Source of the DNA: Snodgrassella communis
GTDB taxonomy: Bacteria > Pseudomonadota > Gammaproteobacteria > Burkholderiales > Neisseriaceae
Reading direction: 5' to 3'
Assembly (NCBI RefSeq): GCF_914768045.1
Contig: NZ_CAJZCD010000002.1
Location: forward strand, 372,001 to 436,000
Length of the DNA stretch: 64,000 nt
Shown: one piece after another, positions 53,983 to 63,337 of the stretch
Layout: each line of letters starts with the position of its first letter
How positions within the stretch are numbered: position 1 is the stretch's first letter
The notes under the pieces: model-generated
What the model saw: only the letters and a program-made list of their open reading frames with translations
Told to the model about the DNA's origin: nothing
Databases searched by the model: none
Position numbers and translations under genes: made by a program

Positions 53983-54370
53983 AAATACACCTTAACTAAG
54001 TGATGTACTAAAAATAATTAAGTTATACTTAACACATAATGCAGTATTTGACCTAATGTGGATTTATCTCCGGTTCATTACTGCCTTAGACACATAATGA
54101 AATCAGATTTCCATTTAACAAAAATTTAATAAGTTCATAAATTTCTCTATTCTTTGATTTCTATGATTTATTCTGAATAAATCTTTTAACAGTTATCATA
54201 TTACAGCTTTATATCTATTACAATTTGCCTTATAAAATAGGTATTAATTAACTAAAAATTATGTTCATTAATCGAAATAAGCGTAATAATAAGCCAATAA
54301 CTAATATAATGCAATTCATTGCCTAATTAGATATACACTAAATATGATTAGGCAAAAACTAAGGAAGATT
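53983..54370. promoter_or_regulatory. Divergent control region for repressor 2
   Basis: Palindrome TTAAGT-TAT-ACTTAA at 54018–54032 close to the start of the leftward gene, and inverted repeat TTGCCTAAT … ATTAGGCAA at 54319–54355 just before the repressor 2 ribosome binding site. A further GCCTAATTA half site occurs at about 55097. These are candidate operators for repressor 2. Confidence 0.55.
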
Positions 54371-54988
54371 ATGTATACGGGCAAAAAATTAGGTGAAGCA
54401 ATCAAATCTGCAATTGAGCTCAAAGGCGTACGCAAAGCTGATGTTGCTCGTGCTTTCTCAATTAAACCACCGTCTGTAACCAGTTGGATTCAGACTGGTC
54501 GTGTAGATAAAGCACATATTGACAAGCTGGTCTCATATTTCGCTGACGTGGTAACGCCAGAACATTTTGGTATTGGTTCATTTGAAACTAGTGAAATTTT
54601 GTTCAATGGCTACAAGGTGCCTTTGCTATCGTGGATAGATGCAGTAAAACAGTCAGACAATGATACTTTAGCTGCAATCAGTAATATCTGGGTACCGACT
54701 CTACGGAAGCCAGGAGTACAGACATTTGCACTGGAAGTTAAAGGCGATAGTATGGAACCTGAATTTACGGCAGGTGACAGAATTATTGTTGAACCCCAAC
54801 AACCTGTAGTGCATGGCTGTTTTGTTGTAGTACGTGAAAATAACGCTGAGGCCATGTTCAAGCAGTACATTAATGATGGCAGCTACCACTATTTAAAACC
54901 GTTGAATAACCGCTATCCGATTATAAAAATGTCCGAACACTTTCAGATATGCGGTGTGGTGGTAGAAAAATTTAAAATATATATTTAA
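54371..54988 (+). CDS. HTH–S24 repressor 2, 205 aa
   Basis: Helix-turn-helix at about 10–55 (GEAIKSAIELKGVRKADVARAFSIKPPSVTSWI). C-terminal S24 domain with serine in KGDSMEPEF and lysine 37 residues later in AMFKQY. At the place where many relatives have an SW–(x)–AG cleavage segment this protein has LLSWIDAVKQ, that is Ala-Val. ATG 54371 (MYTGKKLGEA), after AAGGAAG, is preferred to the track start at 54344. Confidence 0.87.
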   Translation: MYTGKKLGEAIKSAIELKGVRKADVARAFSIKPPSVTSWIQTGRVDKAHIDKLVSYFADVVTPEHFGIGSFETSEILFNGYKVPLLSWIDAVKQSDNDTLAAISNIWVPTLRKPGVQTFALEVKGDSMEPEFTAGDRIIVEPQQPVVHGCFVVVRENNAEAMFKQYINDGSYHYLKPLNNRYPIIKMSEHFQICGVVVEKFKIYI

Positions 54989-55193
54989 TCTGCAATATCC
55001 GGTTTTATTTGAGTGATGAACCGATATAAAGAAATTACAACGCCGATTAGATTTAGTAACCATCTGGCAGGTATTAGCATCATTATGCTATGAAATTAGC
55101 CTAATTATGCTTGATAAGGTTGTATAAAATCAATAGTGATTAAATAATATTTGTTTAGTTACTTGATTGCTTTATAAAGATTATGAATATTTT

Positions 55194-55225
55194 AAAAGGC
55201 AGTACTGGATACCAGTACTGCCTTT
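55194..55225 (-). terminator. nar operon terminator
   Basis: Perfect stem AAAGGCAGTACTGG / CCAGTACTGCCTTT with a 3-base loop and T-run on the – strand, 20 bases after the narI stop. Confidence 0.92.
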
Positions 55226-55245
55226 GCGGTCATTTGCAGTGTATA

Positions 55246-55935
55246 TTAATAACGTCTGCTTCTAACCAATTGTGCTTTGCGTTTCAGATATACTAAAGCA
55301 CCAAAACCACTCCAAATATGCACCAGACGGGTAAATGGAAAGATTACAAATACACTCATCCCCATAAACAGGTGTAATTTGAATATCGGGTCAACATGAG
55401 CAATGATATTTGCTGCACCACTTCTAAAAGTAACAATGTGCTGCGCCCACTGCATCAGGCTAATCATCTCTTCACCATCCAGATGATGAGCGGATACATG
55501 AATTGTGCCTAAACCCAGACAAAGTGTTATCAGCAGCCAGATTAAAACCAGCTTATCACGCCAGGTGCTATTAGCCAGCAAGCGCGTACAGCTGAAACGG
55601 CGATATATAAGCATTAACAGGCCAATCAAAGCCAAAGTACCCATAATACCGCCGGCAATCATGGCTGTAAGTTGTTTGGTTTCATGGCTGATTCCAAGAG
55701 TATCCCAGACGATCACCGGGGTCAGCAATCCGACCAGATGACCGAAAAACAGTCCTAGTACTCCAAGGTGAAACAAAATGTTACCAATGCGCAATAAGCG
55801 CGGATACAGCAGCTGGCTGGATTCGGATTTCCATGAATACTGGTTGGTATCAAAACGAATCAGGCTGCCCAGAAAAAAAATACTGGCGGCAATATACGGA
55901 TAAATGCCGAAAATAAATTGATTGAGATAATACAT
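55246..55935 (-). CDS. narI: Respiratory nitrate reductase gamma subunit NarI, 229 aa
   Basis: Membrane cytochrome b that takes electrons from quinol and passes them to NarH. Five hydrophobic helices (about 5–22, 50–70, 88–112, 126–146, 184–203). Haem-ligand histidines fit HLGVLGLFFGHLVG and HLFMGMSVFVIFPFTRLVHIW. Starts YYLNQFIFGIYPYIA as usual. Last gene of the operon. Confidence 0.95.
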   Translation of the reverse strand: MYYLNQFIFGIYPYIAASIFFLGSLIRFDTNQYSWKSESSQLLYPRLLRIGNILFHLGVLGLFFGHLVGLLTPVIVWDTLGISHETKQLTAMIAGGIMGTLALIGLLMLIYRRFSCTRLLANSTWRDKLVLIWLLITLCLGLGTIHVSAHHLDGEEMISLMQWAQHIVTFRSGAANIIAHVDPIFKLHLFMGMSVFVIFPFTRLVHIWSGFGALVYLKRKAQLVRSRRY

Positions 55936-55948
55936 GCTGTCTCCCGGC

Positions 55949-56584
55949 TTAACTGAGTTTTTTATTGCGGAAAAATTGCACTTCCTGCACGGATGGCTGG
56001 TTTAATAGAGGTTCCAGTCCTTCTGTGGTAGGGCCAAATTTTTCCAGTGCTTCATCCATATTACGCACCGGCGCTGCCTGTAACGGCTTTGGAGCCACAG
56101 GTGACAAAGCCACCACGGCATCCATTACCGGTGCATAAACAGACTGGCTTTTATGCAGATTTTCTGCAATATAGCCGATTACATGCACAGCATCAGCTAG
56201 CAGATTCTCAGCCTCCTGCGTATCAATACTGGACAAAAACTCCAGAAACAAGGGCAGATAATCCGGCAGTTCGTTATTTTCCGGCTCTAATCCGCGTGAC
56301 TGATATTCAGTTAGCAGATCCACCATTGCCTGTCCGCGGGCTCGATCTTCGCCATGCAGATGTTCAAACAGGTGAAGAGCATGGCTGCGACTGCGATCGA
56401 AGGTATCGACATACACTTCTTGCAGACTGATTTCATCGTGGGCACGCAAATGAGCAAAGAATGGTTTTAAAGCAGCAGTCTGCTCAGCTGTCGCGAGCCT
56501 ATTAACAGCATCAGACAACTCTTCAGTATGCTTCAGCCATTCCTGCCGCGGATAGCTAAGTAAAATGGATAAAATCTTATACAT
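55949..56584 (-). CDS. narJ: Nitrate reductase assembly chaperone NarJ, 211 aa
   Basis: Binds apo-NarG during Mo-cofactor insertion; not part of the final enzyme. MYKILSILLSYPRQEWLKHTEEL and SLQEVYVDTFDRSRSHALHLFEHLHGEDRARGQAMVDL are the family signature. The track start at 56707 runs back into narH; ATG 56584 with AGAGGAT before it is correct. Confidence 0.95.
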   Translation of the reverse strand: MYKILSILLSYPRQEWLKHTEELSDAVNRLATAEQTAALKPFFAHLRAHDEISLQEVYVDTFDRSRSHALHLFEHLHGEDRARGQAMVDLLTEYQSRGLEPENNELPDYLPLFLEFLSSIDTQEAENLLADAVHVIGYIAENLHKSQSVYAPVMDAVVALSPVAPKPLQAAPVRNMDEALEKFGPTTEGLEPLLNQPSVQEVQFFRNKKLS

Positions 56585-56594
56585 TTCTATCCTC

Positions 56595-58145
56595 TTAAAT
56601 TGACTGGCGGTCATTTTTCTTGCGCAGACCATGAAAAACAATCGGCGCAGCTTTGCGGGTACCAAACAGACTTTCTTTACTATGGCCATTGTGGCAGCCA
56701 TCGCCAAAGGAGAAGCCGCAGCTGGCTTTTTCTTCGAAGGTATTGCTCACCAGTTCTTTATGCGCACTTGGAATGACAAAACGATCTTCATAATTGGCAA
56801 TGGCCATAATTTGATACATTTCTTCAATCTGTGTGGCACTGAGTCGATGGCCAGATAATTCCTGTAAAGCCTGCTCATCTGAATAAATAGATTTACTGCG
56901 CATGTATTTACGCATATCAATCATGGTTTGTAGCGCATTCACAATCGGTTCAGTCTTACCGGCAGTCAACAGATTAGCCAGATATTCAAGCGGAATACGC
57001 ATATCCTTGATTTCCGGAATCAAACCATTTTGTCCGATTACACCGGATTCAACTGCTGATTGAATGGGTGATAAGGGCGGGATATACCATACCATCGGCA
57101 AGGTACGGTATTCAGGATGTAGCGGAAACGCTACTTTCCATTCAACCGCCATTTTGTAAACCGGTGAATTTTGCGCAGCCTGTATCCAGTCGGCCGGAAT
57201 ACCCTGTGCCAGTGCTTCTTTAGCAATTTCTGGGTCATTCGGGTCAAGGAAAATATTCAGTTGCTGCTCATATAAATCCTGCGGATTTTCTACTGCTGCG
57301 CTCTCACTGATACGATCAGCATCATAGAGCAGTACACCAAGATAGCGGATTCGACCAACACAGGTTTCTGAGCAGATGGTTGGCTGCCCGCCTTCAATGC
57401 GCGGATAACAGAAAATACATTTTTCTGCTTTGCCAGATACCCAGTTGTAATATATCTTCTTATACGGACAACCGGATACACACATACGCCAGCCACGACA
57501 TTTGTCCTGATCTATCAGCACAATGCCATCTTCTTCACGCTTATAAATCGAACCGGAAGGACAGCTTGCCACGCAGGCCGGATTCAAACAATGCTCACAC
57601 AAACGTGGCAGATACATCATAAAGGTGTTTTCAAAAGCGGCATAAATGTCCTTTTGAATCCCATCGAAAAGCTTATCTTTCGAACGTTTCGCAAACTCAC
57701 CACCCAGATCATCTTCCCAGTTTGGTCCCCATTCGATTTTGTCCATTTTCTGCCCAGTTAATACCGAAACCGGTCGCGCCGTGGGCGGCGTCTGCATCAA
57801 TGGCGCTTTTTGCAGATGTTCATAATCATAGGTGAATGGTTCGTAATATTGATCAATAGCTGGCATATTCGGATTAGCAAAGATATTAGCCAGTATTTTT
57901 AATCTATTACCCTGTTTCAGTTTTAGCTTGCCAGAACGTTCGCGTACCCAGCCACCCTTATACTGTTCTTGATCTTCCCAGTTTTTCGGATAGCCTATAC
58001 CCGGCTTGGTTTCCACATTATTAAACCAGGCATATTCCACCCCATCGCGGCTGGTCCAGACATTTTTACAGGTAACAGAACAGGTATGGCAGCCAATACA
58101 CTTGTCCAGATTCAACACCATTCCAATTTGTGCACGTATTCTCAT
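56595..58145 (-). CDS. narH: Nitrate reductase beta subunit NarH, 516 aa
   Basis: Iron–sulfur electron relay. Cysteine groups CIGCHTCSVTCKNVW, CEHCLNPACVASCP, CRGWRMCVSGCPYKK (Trp replaces one Cys, as in the 3Fe-4S site) and CIFCYPRIEGGQPTICSETC. Length matches E. coli NarH (512). Starts 15 bases after narG. Confidence 0.97.
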   Translation of the reverse strand: MRIRAQIGMVLNLDKCIGCHTCSVTCKNVWTSRDGVEYAWFNNVETKPGIGYPKNWEDQEQYKGGWVRERSGKLKLKQGNRLKILANIFANPNMPAIDQYYEPFTYDYEHLQKAPLMQTPPTARPVSVLTGQKMDKIEWGPNWEDDLGGEFAKRSKDKLFDGIQKDIYAAFENTFMMYLPRLCEHCLNPACVASCPSGSIYKREEDGIVLIDQDKCRGWRMCVSGCPYKKIYYNWVSGKAEKCIFCYPRIEGGQPTICSETCVGRIRYLGVLLYDADRISESAAVENPQDLYEQQLNIFLDPNDPEIAKEALAQGIPADWIQAAQNSPVYKMAVEWKVAFPLHPEYRTLPMVWYIPPLSPIQSAVESGVIGQNGLIPEIKDMRIPLEYLANLLTAGKTEPIVNALQTMIDMRKYMRSKSIYSDEQALQELSGHRLSATQIEEMYQIMAIANYEDRFVIPSAHKELVSNTFEEKASCGFSFGDGCHNGHSKESLFGTRKAAPIVFHGLRKKNDRQSI

Positions 58146-58160
58146 GTTTGTGTTCCTTAC

Positions 58161-61100
58161 TTATTCTGCCACCGGCGTTTTAGCTGGTTGATCCAGCCAG
58201 TCCACCTTGTTCATTTTGCGTACCACTACCAGCTCGTCTCGGTTAGTACCTACCGTACCGTAATAGTTAAAACCCCATGAAAGTTGCGCATAGCCACCAA
58301 TCATATGAGTTGGCTTCATCACTACTTTAGTAACGGAATTATGAATACCACCACGTTTACCAGACAGTTCCGAACCAGGCACATTAACGATTTTTTCCTG
58401 TGCGTGATACATCAGAATCATGGTTTCCGGTACGCGCTGGCTCACTACCACACGAGCGGTTAAAGTACCATTCACATTGAATACTTCTACCCAGTCGTTG
58501 TCCTGCAAACCTGCACGTTTAGCATCAATTTCAGATACCCAGACATGCGGACCACCGCGAGACAAAGTTAGCATTCGCAGATTGTCAGAATAGGTACTGT
58601 GAATGCCCCATTTCTGGTGCGGAGTAATGAAATTGAGCACAATTTCTGGATTGCCATTACTGTGATGGCCTTTCACATTCAGCGTTGTTTTCAGATCAAC
58701 TGCTGGACGATAGGAAACCAATCCTTCACCAAACAGGCGCATCCATTGATGATCCTGATAAAACTGCTGACGGCCGGTAAGCGTACGCCACGGAATCAAT
58801 TCATGCACGTTAGTATAACCAGCGTTGTAGCTTACTTTTTCACTTTCCAGACCAGACCATGTAGGCGAAGAAATAATCTTACGTGGCTGCGCCTGCACAT
58901 CGCGGAAGCGGATAGCATCATCCTCGCGCGCAATCGCCAGATGAGTATGGTCGATACCCGTATTTTTGGATAAAGCCTCCCATGCTTTAACTGCTACATG
59001 GCCATTAGTTTCCGGTGCCAGCGTCAGAATCATTTCTGCTGCATCAATGGCACTGTGCAATTTTGGCTGCCCTTTAGCTACGCCCTCATGCTGAGTGTTG
59101 TTAAGCTTGCGCAACAAATCCACTTCCGCAGCTGTCTGCCAACTAATGCCTTTACCCCCATTGCCGATTTTTTCCAATAATGGACCAACAGAAGTAAATT
59201 TATCGTAAATTGCGCCATAGTCACGTTCCACTACCGTCATTTTGGGCATAGTTTTACCCGGTACAGGTTCACACTCACCCAGTTTCCAGTCTTTCGGGTC
59301 AAACGGTTGTGCCAGTTCTTCCGGACTATCGTGCATCAATGGCGTTAAAACCAAATCCTTGCGTACACCCAGATACTCTTTAGCGGTTTCCGAAAAAGCT
59401 TTGGCCAGACCACGGTAGATATCCCAGTCAGTTCTGCTTTCCCATAATGGCTTCACAGCTTCGCTCAAAGGATGAATAAACGGATGCATATCCGAAGTAT
59501 TCAAATCATCTTTTTCATACCACGTAGCTGTTGGCAACACAATATCAGCATACAAACAGGTCGTGGACATACGGAAATCCAACACAGTAAGCAAATCCAG
59601 CTTACCTTCTGCAGCCGGACGTACTTTTACGTCAATTGGCTTAATGGCGTTGGTTTCATCACTCATCAACGCATTTTGGGTACCCAGCAGATATTTAAGG
59701 AAATACTCATGCCCCTTGCCGGAAGAACCAAGAATATTTGAACGCCATACAAACAGATTGCGCGGGAAATTCTGCGGATTGTCCGGATCATTACACGCCA
59801 TATCCAGTACGCCAGACTTCATCTGCTCTACAGCAAAAGCAATCGGATCTTTACCTTGCGCCTCTGCTTCACGTGTTACATCCAACGGATTGCGTGCCAG
59901 CTGTGGTGCTGACGGTAACCAGCCCATACGTTCAGCTTTAACATTAAAGTCCAACTGGCTCATATTAGCCATCTGGCCAGCATGAGTCGGCGCAATCACT
60001 TCTGCCATACTCAGTTTTTCATGTCGCCACTGACTGGTGTGCGCATAGAAAAATGATGTACCATTCATCTGCCGTGATGGCCGGTTCCAGTCGGCTGCAA
60101 ATGCCAGTGGTGCCCAGCCGGTTTGCGGACGCAGTTTTTCCTGTCCCACATAGTGACACCAGCCACCACCACTCTGACCGATACAGCCACACATCATCAG
60201 CATATTGATAATGCCGCGGTAAGCCATATCCATGTGATACCAGTGATTTAGACCGGCACCCACAATTACCATACTGCGACCGTGAGTTTCATGCGCATTC
60301 TGTGCAAACTCGCGTGCAACCTGAATCACCAGTTCCGGTTTCACACCCGTATGTTTCTGCTGCCACAACGGGGTATACGGCACATCGGCCATATAATCAT
60401 CAGTAACGCCATCACCACCAAAACCGCGGTCGATACCATAATTGGCGCACATCAAATCAAATACTGTTGTCACCAGCATCTGTTCACCAGCAGCATTGGT
60501 TATCTGCTTAACTGGAATGTTTTTCACCAGCACTTCAGCCGCATCTTCACCACCAAAGTAGTCAAAAGACACGCCCATAATCGCATCGTGATTCTTTTCC
60601 AGTGAAATCAGTGCTTTGATTTCTGTACTATCAGATTTTTCCGCACGCAGATTCCATTTGCCCTGCTCTCCCCAGCGGAAACCAATCGAGCCTTTCGGAG
60701 CCACAATATCGCCAGTATTTTCATCAATAACCAGCGTTTTCCATTCCGGATGATTGCTCTCATCCAGCTCACCGGCAATCTGACTGGCTCGCAGGAAATA
60801 ACCGGGCAACAAACGGCCATTATCCTGATTCAGTACCACCAGATTAGGCATATCAGTTAAACGGCGACAATAATCAACAAAATAAGCCGATGGATTTTGC
60901 AGATGGAATTCTTTCAGAATCACATGCCCCATCGCCATTGCCAGCGCCGCATCCGTACCTTGCTTCGGAGCCATCCAGATATCACTGAATTTCACCATTT
61001 CGCCATAATCGGAAGACACCGCTACGGTTTTTGTCCCCTTATAGCGTACTTCAGTATAAAAGTGCGCATCAGGCGTACGCGTCATCGGTACGTTCGAACC

Positions 61101-61856
61101 CCATACCATCAGATAATTGGCGTTATACCAATCAGCAGATTCTGCCACATCGGTCTGTTCACCCCAAGTTTGTGGACTAGACGGCGGCAAATCACAATAC
61201 CAATCATAAAACGACAGCGGTACACCACCAATCAAACTCAGATAGCGCGAACCAGCGGCATAACTCACCATCGACATTGCCGGAATCGGTGAGAAGCCCA
61301 TCACCCGATCAGGGCCAAACTCTTTAATCGTAAATGCATTGGCAGCAGCAATAATTTCATAAGCCTCGTTCCAGTCCAGACGGACAAAACCACCCAGACC
61401 ACGCTGAGACTTATATTTCTTGGCGGATTCCGGATTCTGAGTGATACTTTGCCATGCCTCAATTGCCCCCATACTCTGGCGCTTTTCACGCCACATACGC
61501 AGCAAAGATGCACGAATCATCGGATATTTCACCCGCTGAGCCGAATAAACATACCAGCTATAAGAGGCTCCGCGTGGACAACCGCGTGGCTCATGATTGG
61601 GTAAATCAGCCCGAGTACGCGGATAATCAGTTTGCTGCATTTCCCACGTAATCAGCCCGTTTTTCACAAAAACACGCCAGCTGCACGAACCGGTACAATT
61701 TACACCGTGAGTAGAACGTACTATCTTGTCATGCTGCCAACGCTGCCGGTAAGCATCTTCCCATTCACGCCCTTCTGCCACCACCGCACCATGACCGGCA
61801 GAAAAGGTTTCTTTGGTTTTACGTAAAAAATTCAGTCTGTCTAAAAAATGGCTCAT
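58161..61856 (-). CDS. narG: Nitrate reductase alpha subunit NarG, 1231 aa
   Basis: Catalytic Mo-bisMGD subunit reducing nitrate to nitrite on the cytoplasmic face. The FS0 cluster region is THGVNCTGSCSWRVFVKNGLITWE. Cofactor-binding segments include GFSPIPAMSMVSYAAGSRYL and NYLMVWGSNVPMTRTPDAHF. The length fits the family (about 1240). ATG 61856 (MSHFLDRLNF), after GGAG, is preferred to 61871. Together with NarK it gives anaerobic nitrate respiration. Confidence 0.97.
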   Translation of the reverse strand: MSHFLDRLNFLRKTKETFSAGHGAVVAEGREWEDAYRQRWQHDKIVRSTHGVNCTGSCSWRVFVKNGLITWEMQQTDYPRTRADLPNHEPRGCPRGASYSWYVYSAQRVKYPMIRASLLRMWREKRQSMGAIEAWQSITQNPESAKKYKSQRGLGGFVRLDWNEAYEIIAAANAFTIKEFGPDRVMGFSPIPAMSMVSYAAGSRYLSLIGGVPLSFYDWYCDLPPSSPQTWGEQTDVAESADWYNANYLMVWGSNVPMTRTPDAHFYTEVRYKGTKTVAVSSDYGEMVKFSDIWMAPKQGTDAALAMAMGHVILKEFHLQNPSAYFVDYCRRLTDMPNLVVLNQDNGRLLPGYFLRASQIAGELDESNHPEWKTLVIDENTGDIVAPKGSIGFRWGEQGKWNLRAEKSDSTEIKALISLEKNHDAIMGVSFDYFGGEDAAEVLVKNIPVKQITNAAGEQMLVTTVFDLMCANYGIDRGFGGDGVTDDYMADVPYTPLWQQKHTGVKPELVIQVAREFAQNAHETHGRSMVIVGAGLNHWYHMDMAYRGIINMLMMCGCIGQSGGGWCHYVGQEKLRPQTGWAPLAFAADWNRPSRQMNGTSFFYAHTSQWRHEKLSMAEVIAPTHAGQMANMSQLDFNVKAERMGWLPSAPQLARNPLDVTREAEAQGKDPIAFAVEQMKSGVLDMACNDPDNPQNFPRNLFVWRSNILGSSGKGHEYFLKYLLGTQNALMSDETNAIKPIDVKVRPAAEGKLDLLTVLDFRMSTTCLYADIVLPTATWYEKDDLNTSDMHPFIHPLSEAVKPLWESRTDWDIYRGLAKAFSETAKEYLGVRKDLVLTPLMHDSPEELAQPFDPKDWKLGECEPVPGKTMPKMTVVERDYGAIYDKFTSVGPLLEKIGNGGKGISWQTAAEVDLLRKLNNTQHEGVAKGQPKLHSAIDAAEMILTLAPETNGHVAVKAWEALSKNTGIDHTHLAIAREDDAIRFRDVQAQPRKIISSPTWSGLESEKVSYNAGYTNVHELIPWRTLTGRQQFYQDHQWMRLFGEGLVSYRPAVDLKTTLNVKGHHSNGNPEIVLNFITPHQKWGIHSTYSDNLRMLTLSRGGPHVWVSEIDAKRAGLQDNDWVEVFNVNGTLTARVVVSQRVPETMILMYHAQEKIVNVPGSELSGKRGGIHNSVTKVVMKPTHMIGGYAQLSWGFNYYGTVGTNRDELVVVRKMNKVDWLDQPAKTPVAE

Positions 61857-61954
61857 GAATTTGTGCTCCATAGAGGCCGCAGCCTCAAACAGTTTCTTAT
61901 TAATTTATATTTCTTTAGCGCCATCATCAGTGACAATGGCGTAGTCACAGCAAG

Positions 61955-63325
61955 CTAGCAACAAGTTACTGATTGTTTACGTACATAGAACCAGTAATTA
62001 ATCAGCAAACAGCTCACATAGAAAATAATAAAACCATACAACGCTATTGATGCACTGCCGGTCGCCTCAATTGAAGAACCAAAACTTTTTGGAATCAGAA
62101 AACCACCATAAGCACCAATTGCACCCATAAAGCCAAGCACCGTAGCGGATTCTTTGGTTGCATGCATTTCAGCAGACTTAGCATCACCCTGATGCAGTTC
62201 ACGATGATAGAGCGAGAAAATTCTCGGAGCCTGCGCATAAGTCGAACCATTACCAATACCACTGAACGCAAACAGCAATATAAAACTACAGAAGAAGCCT
62301 ACAAAATTGCCAGCATTACCGCCCATTGGTTGGAACACCAATACACCGATCACCCCAACAATCATCATTACATAGCTAATTTCCGTTAACTTCGCAGCCG
62401 ACATACGATCAGACAGCCAGCCACCCACCACACGCAGCACAGCACCTACAAATGGCCCCAGAAATGCCAGCTTGATTGCATCAATATGCGGGAAAGAACG
62501 CGTAATCAGCAAAGGAAAAGCAGCAGAAAAACCAATAAATGAACCAAACGTACCCACATACAACCAGCACAAAATCCAGTTATGCATACGTTTAAAAATA
62601 ACTGACTGCTCTTTCAGTGAAGAATGCAGGCTGCCAATATCATCCATACCAAACCACGCAGCCAGCGTGCTCAGCACAATAAACGGCACCCAGATAAAGC
62701 CAGCATTTTGCAGCCATACCTGCGTACTGCCTTGTGGTGTAGTAATTGTCTGTGCTTCACCGCCAAGCGCACCAAATAAACAGGTAGTAATTGCCAGTGG
62801 CACCGCAATCTGCACTGCTGAAACGCCCAGATTACCCAAACCAGCATTAACTCCCATCGCCTGCCCTTTTTCGGCTTTCGGGAAAAACAGACTGATATTC
62901 GACATAGACGAACTGAAATTCGCGCCACCAAAGCCGCACAACAGTGCCAGCACAAACATCGTACTATAAGCAGTATTTGGATTCTGTACCGCAAAACCCA
63001 ATCCTAGCGCTGGAATCAGCAAACTGGCCGTAGAAATTGTCGTCCACTTGCGACCACCAAAAATTGGAATCACAAATGAATAGAAAATTCGCAGAGTTGC
63101 TCCAGACAGTGCTGGTAATGCCGCTAGCCAAAACAGCTCATTACTACTGTATTTAAAGCCAACTAACGGCAACTTCACTACCGTCACACTCCACACCTGC
63201 CAGATAGCAAATGCCAGCAGCAGAGCAGGAACCGAAATCCACAAATTCCTGCGTGCCACCGCATGACCGCCAGCCTGCCAGAACTGCTTATCCTCCGGCC
63301 GCCAGTCTTTCAAAACTTTACCCAT
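61955..63325 (-). CDS. narK: Nitrate/nitrite transporter NarK, 456 aa
   Basis: MFS transporter of the NarK/NarU type with the N-terminal extension WRPEDKQFWQAGGHAVARRNLWISVPALLLAFAIWQVWS and the nitrate signature FGGANFSSSMSNISLFFPKAEKGQAMGVNAGLGN. A second signature copy is near residue 405. It probably exchanges nitrate for nitrite across the inner membrane. Followed by narG after about 100 bases containing hairpins. Confidence 0.95.
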   Translation of the reverse strand: MGKVLKDWRPEDKQFWQAGGHAVARRNLWISVPALLLAFAIWQVWSVTVVKLPLVGFKYSSNELFWLAALPALSGATLRIFYSFVIPIFGGRKWTTISTASLLIPALGLGFAVQNPNTAYSTMFVLALLCGFGGANFSSSMSNISLFFPKAEKGQAMGVNAGLGNLGVSAVQIAVPLAITTCLFGALGGEAQTITTPQGSTQVWLQNAGFIWVPFIVLSTLAAWFGMDDIGSLHSSLKEQSVIFKRMHNWILCWLYVGTFGSFIGFSAAFPLLITRSFPHIDAIKLAFLGPFVGAVLRVVGGWLSDRMSAAKLTEISYVMMIVGVIGVLVFQPMGGNAGNFVGFFCSFILLFAFSGIGNGSTYAQAPRIFSLYHRELHQGDAKSAEMHATKESATVLGFMGAIGAYGGFLIPKSFGSSIEATGSASIALYGFIIFYVSCLLINYWFYVRKQSVTCC

Positions 63326-63337
63326 ACAAACCTCACA

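Larger units (their letters stand above)
49377..54988. mobile_element. Phage-derived lysis and control block
   Basis: Endolysin, two membrane proteins, antirepressor, two S24 repressors and a small basic protein, all of phage type, with AT-rich spacers and no replication or integration genes. It lies between ssrA and the nar operon. It supplies exactly the lysis and switch functions that the tail island lacks, so it is probably the other half of the same system, separated by tRNA-Ser–DUF441–DUF1841–ssrA. Confidence 0.65.

Noticed and set aside
56584-56707. 41 extra N-terminal residues of NarJ in the ORF track
   Set aside because: They overlap narH, and the family start MYKILSILLSYP has its own ribosome binding site.
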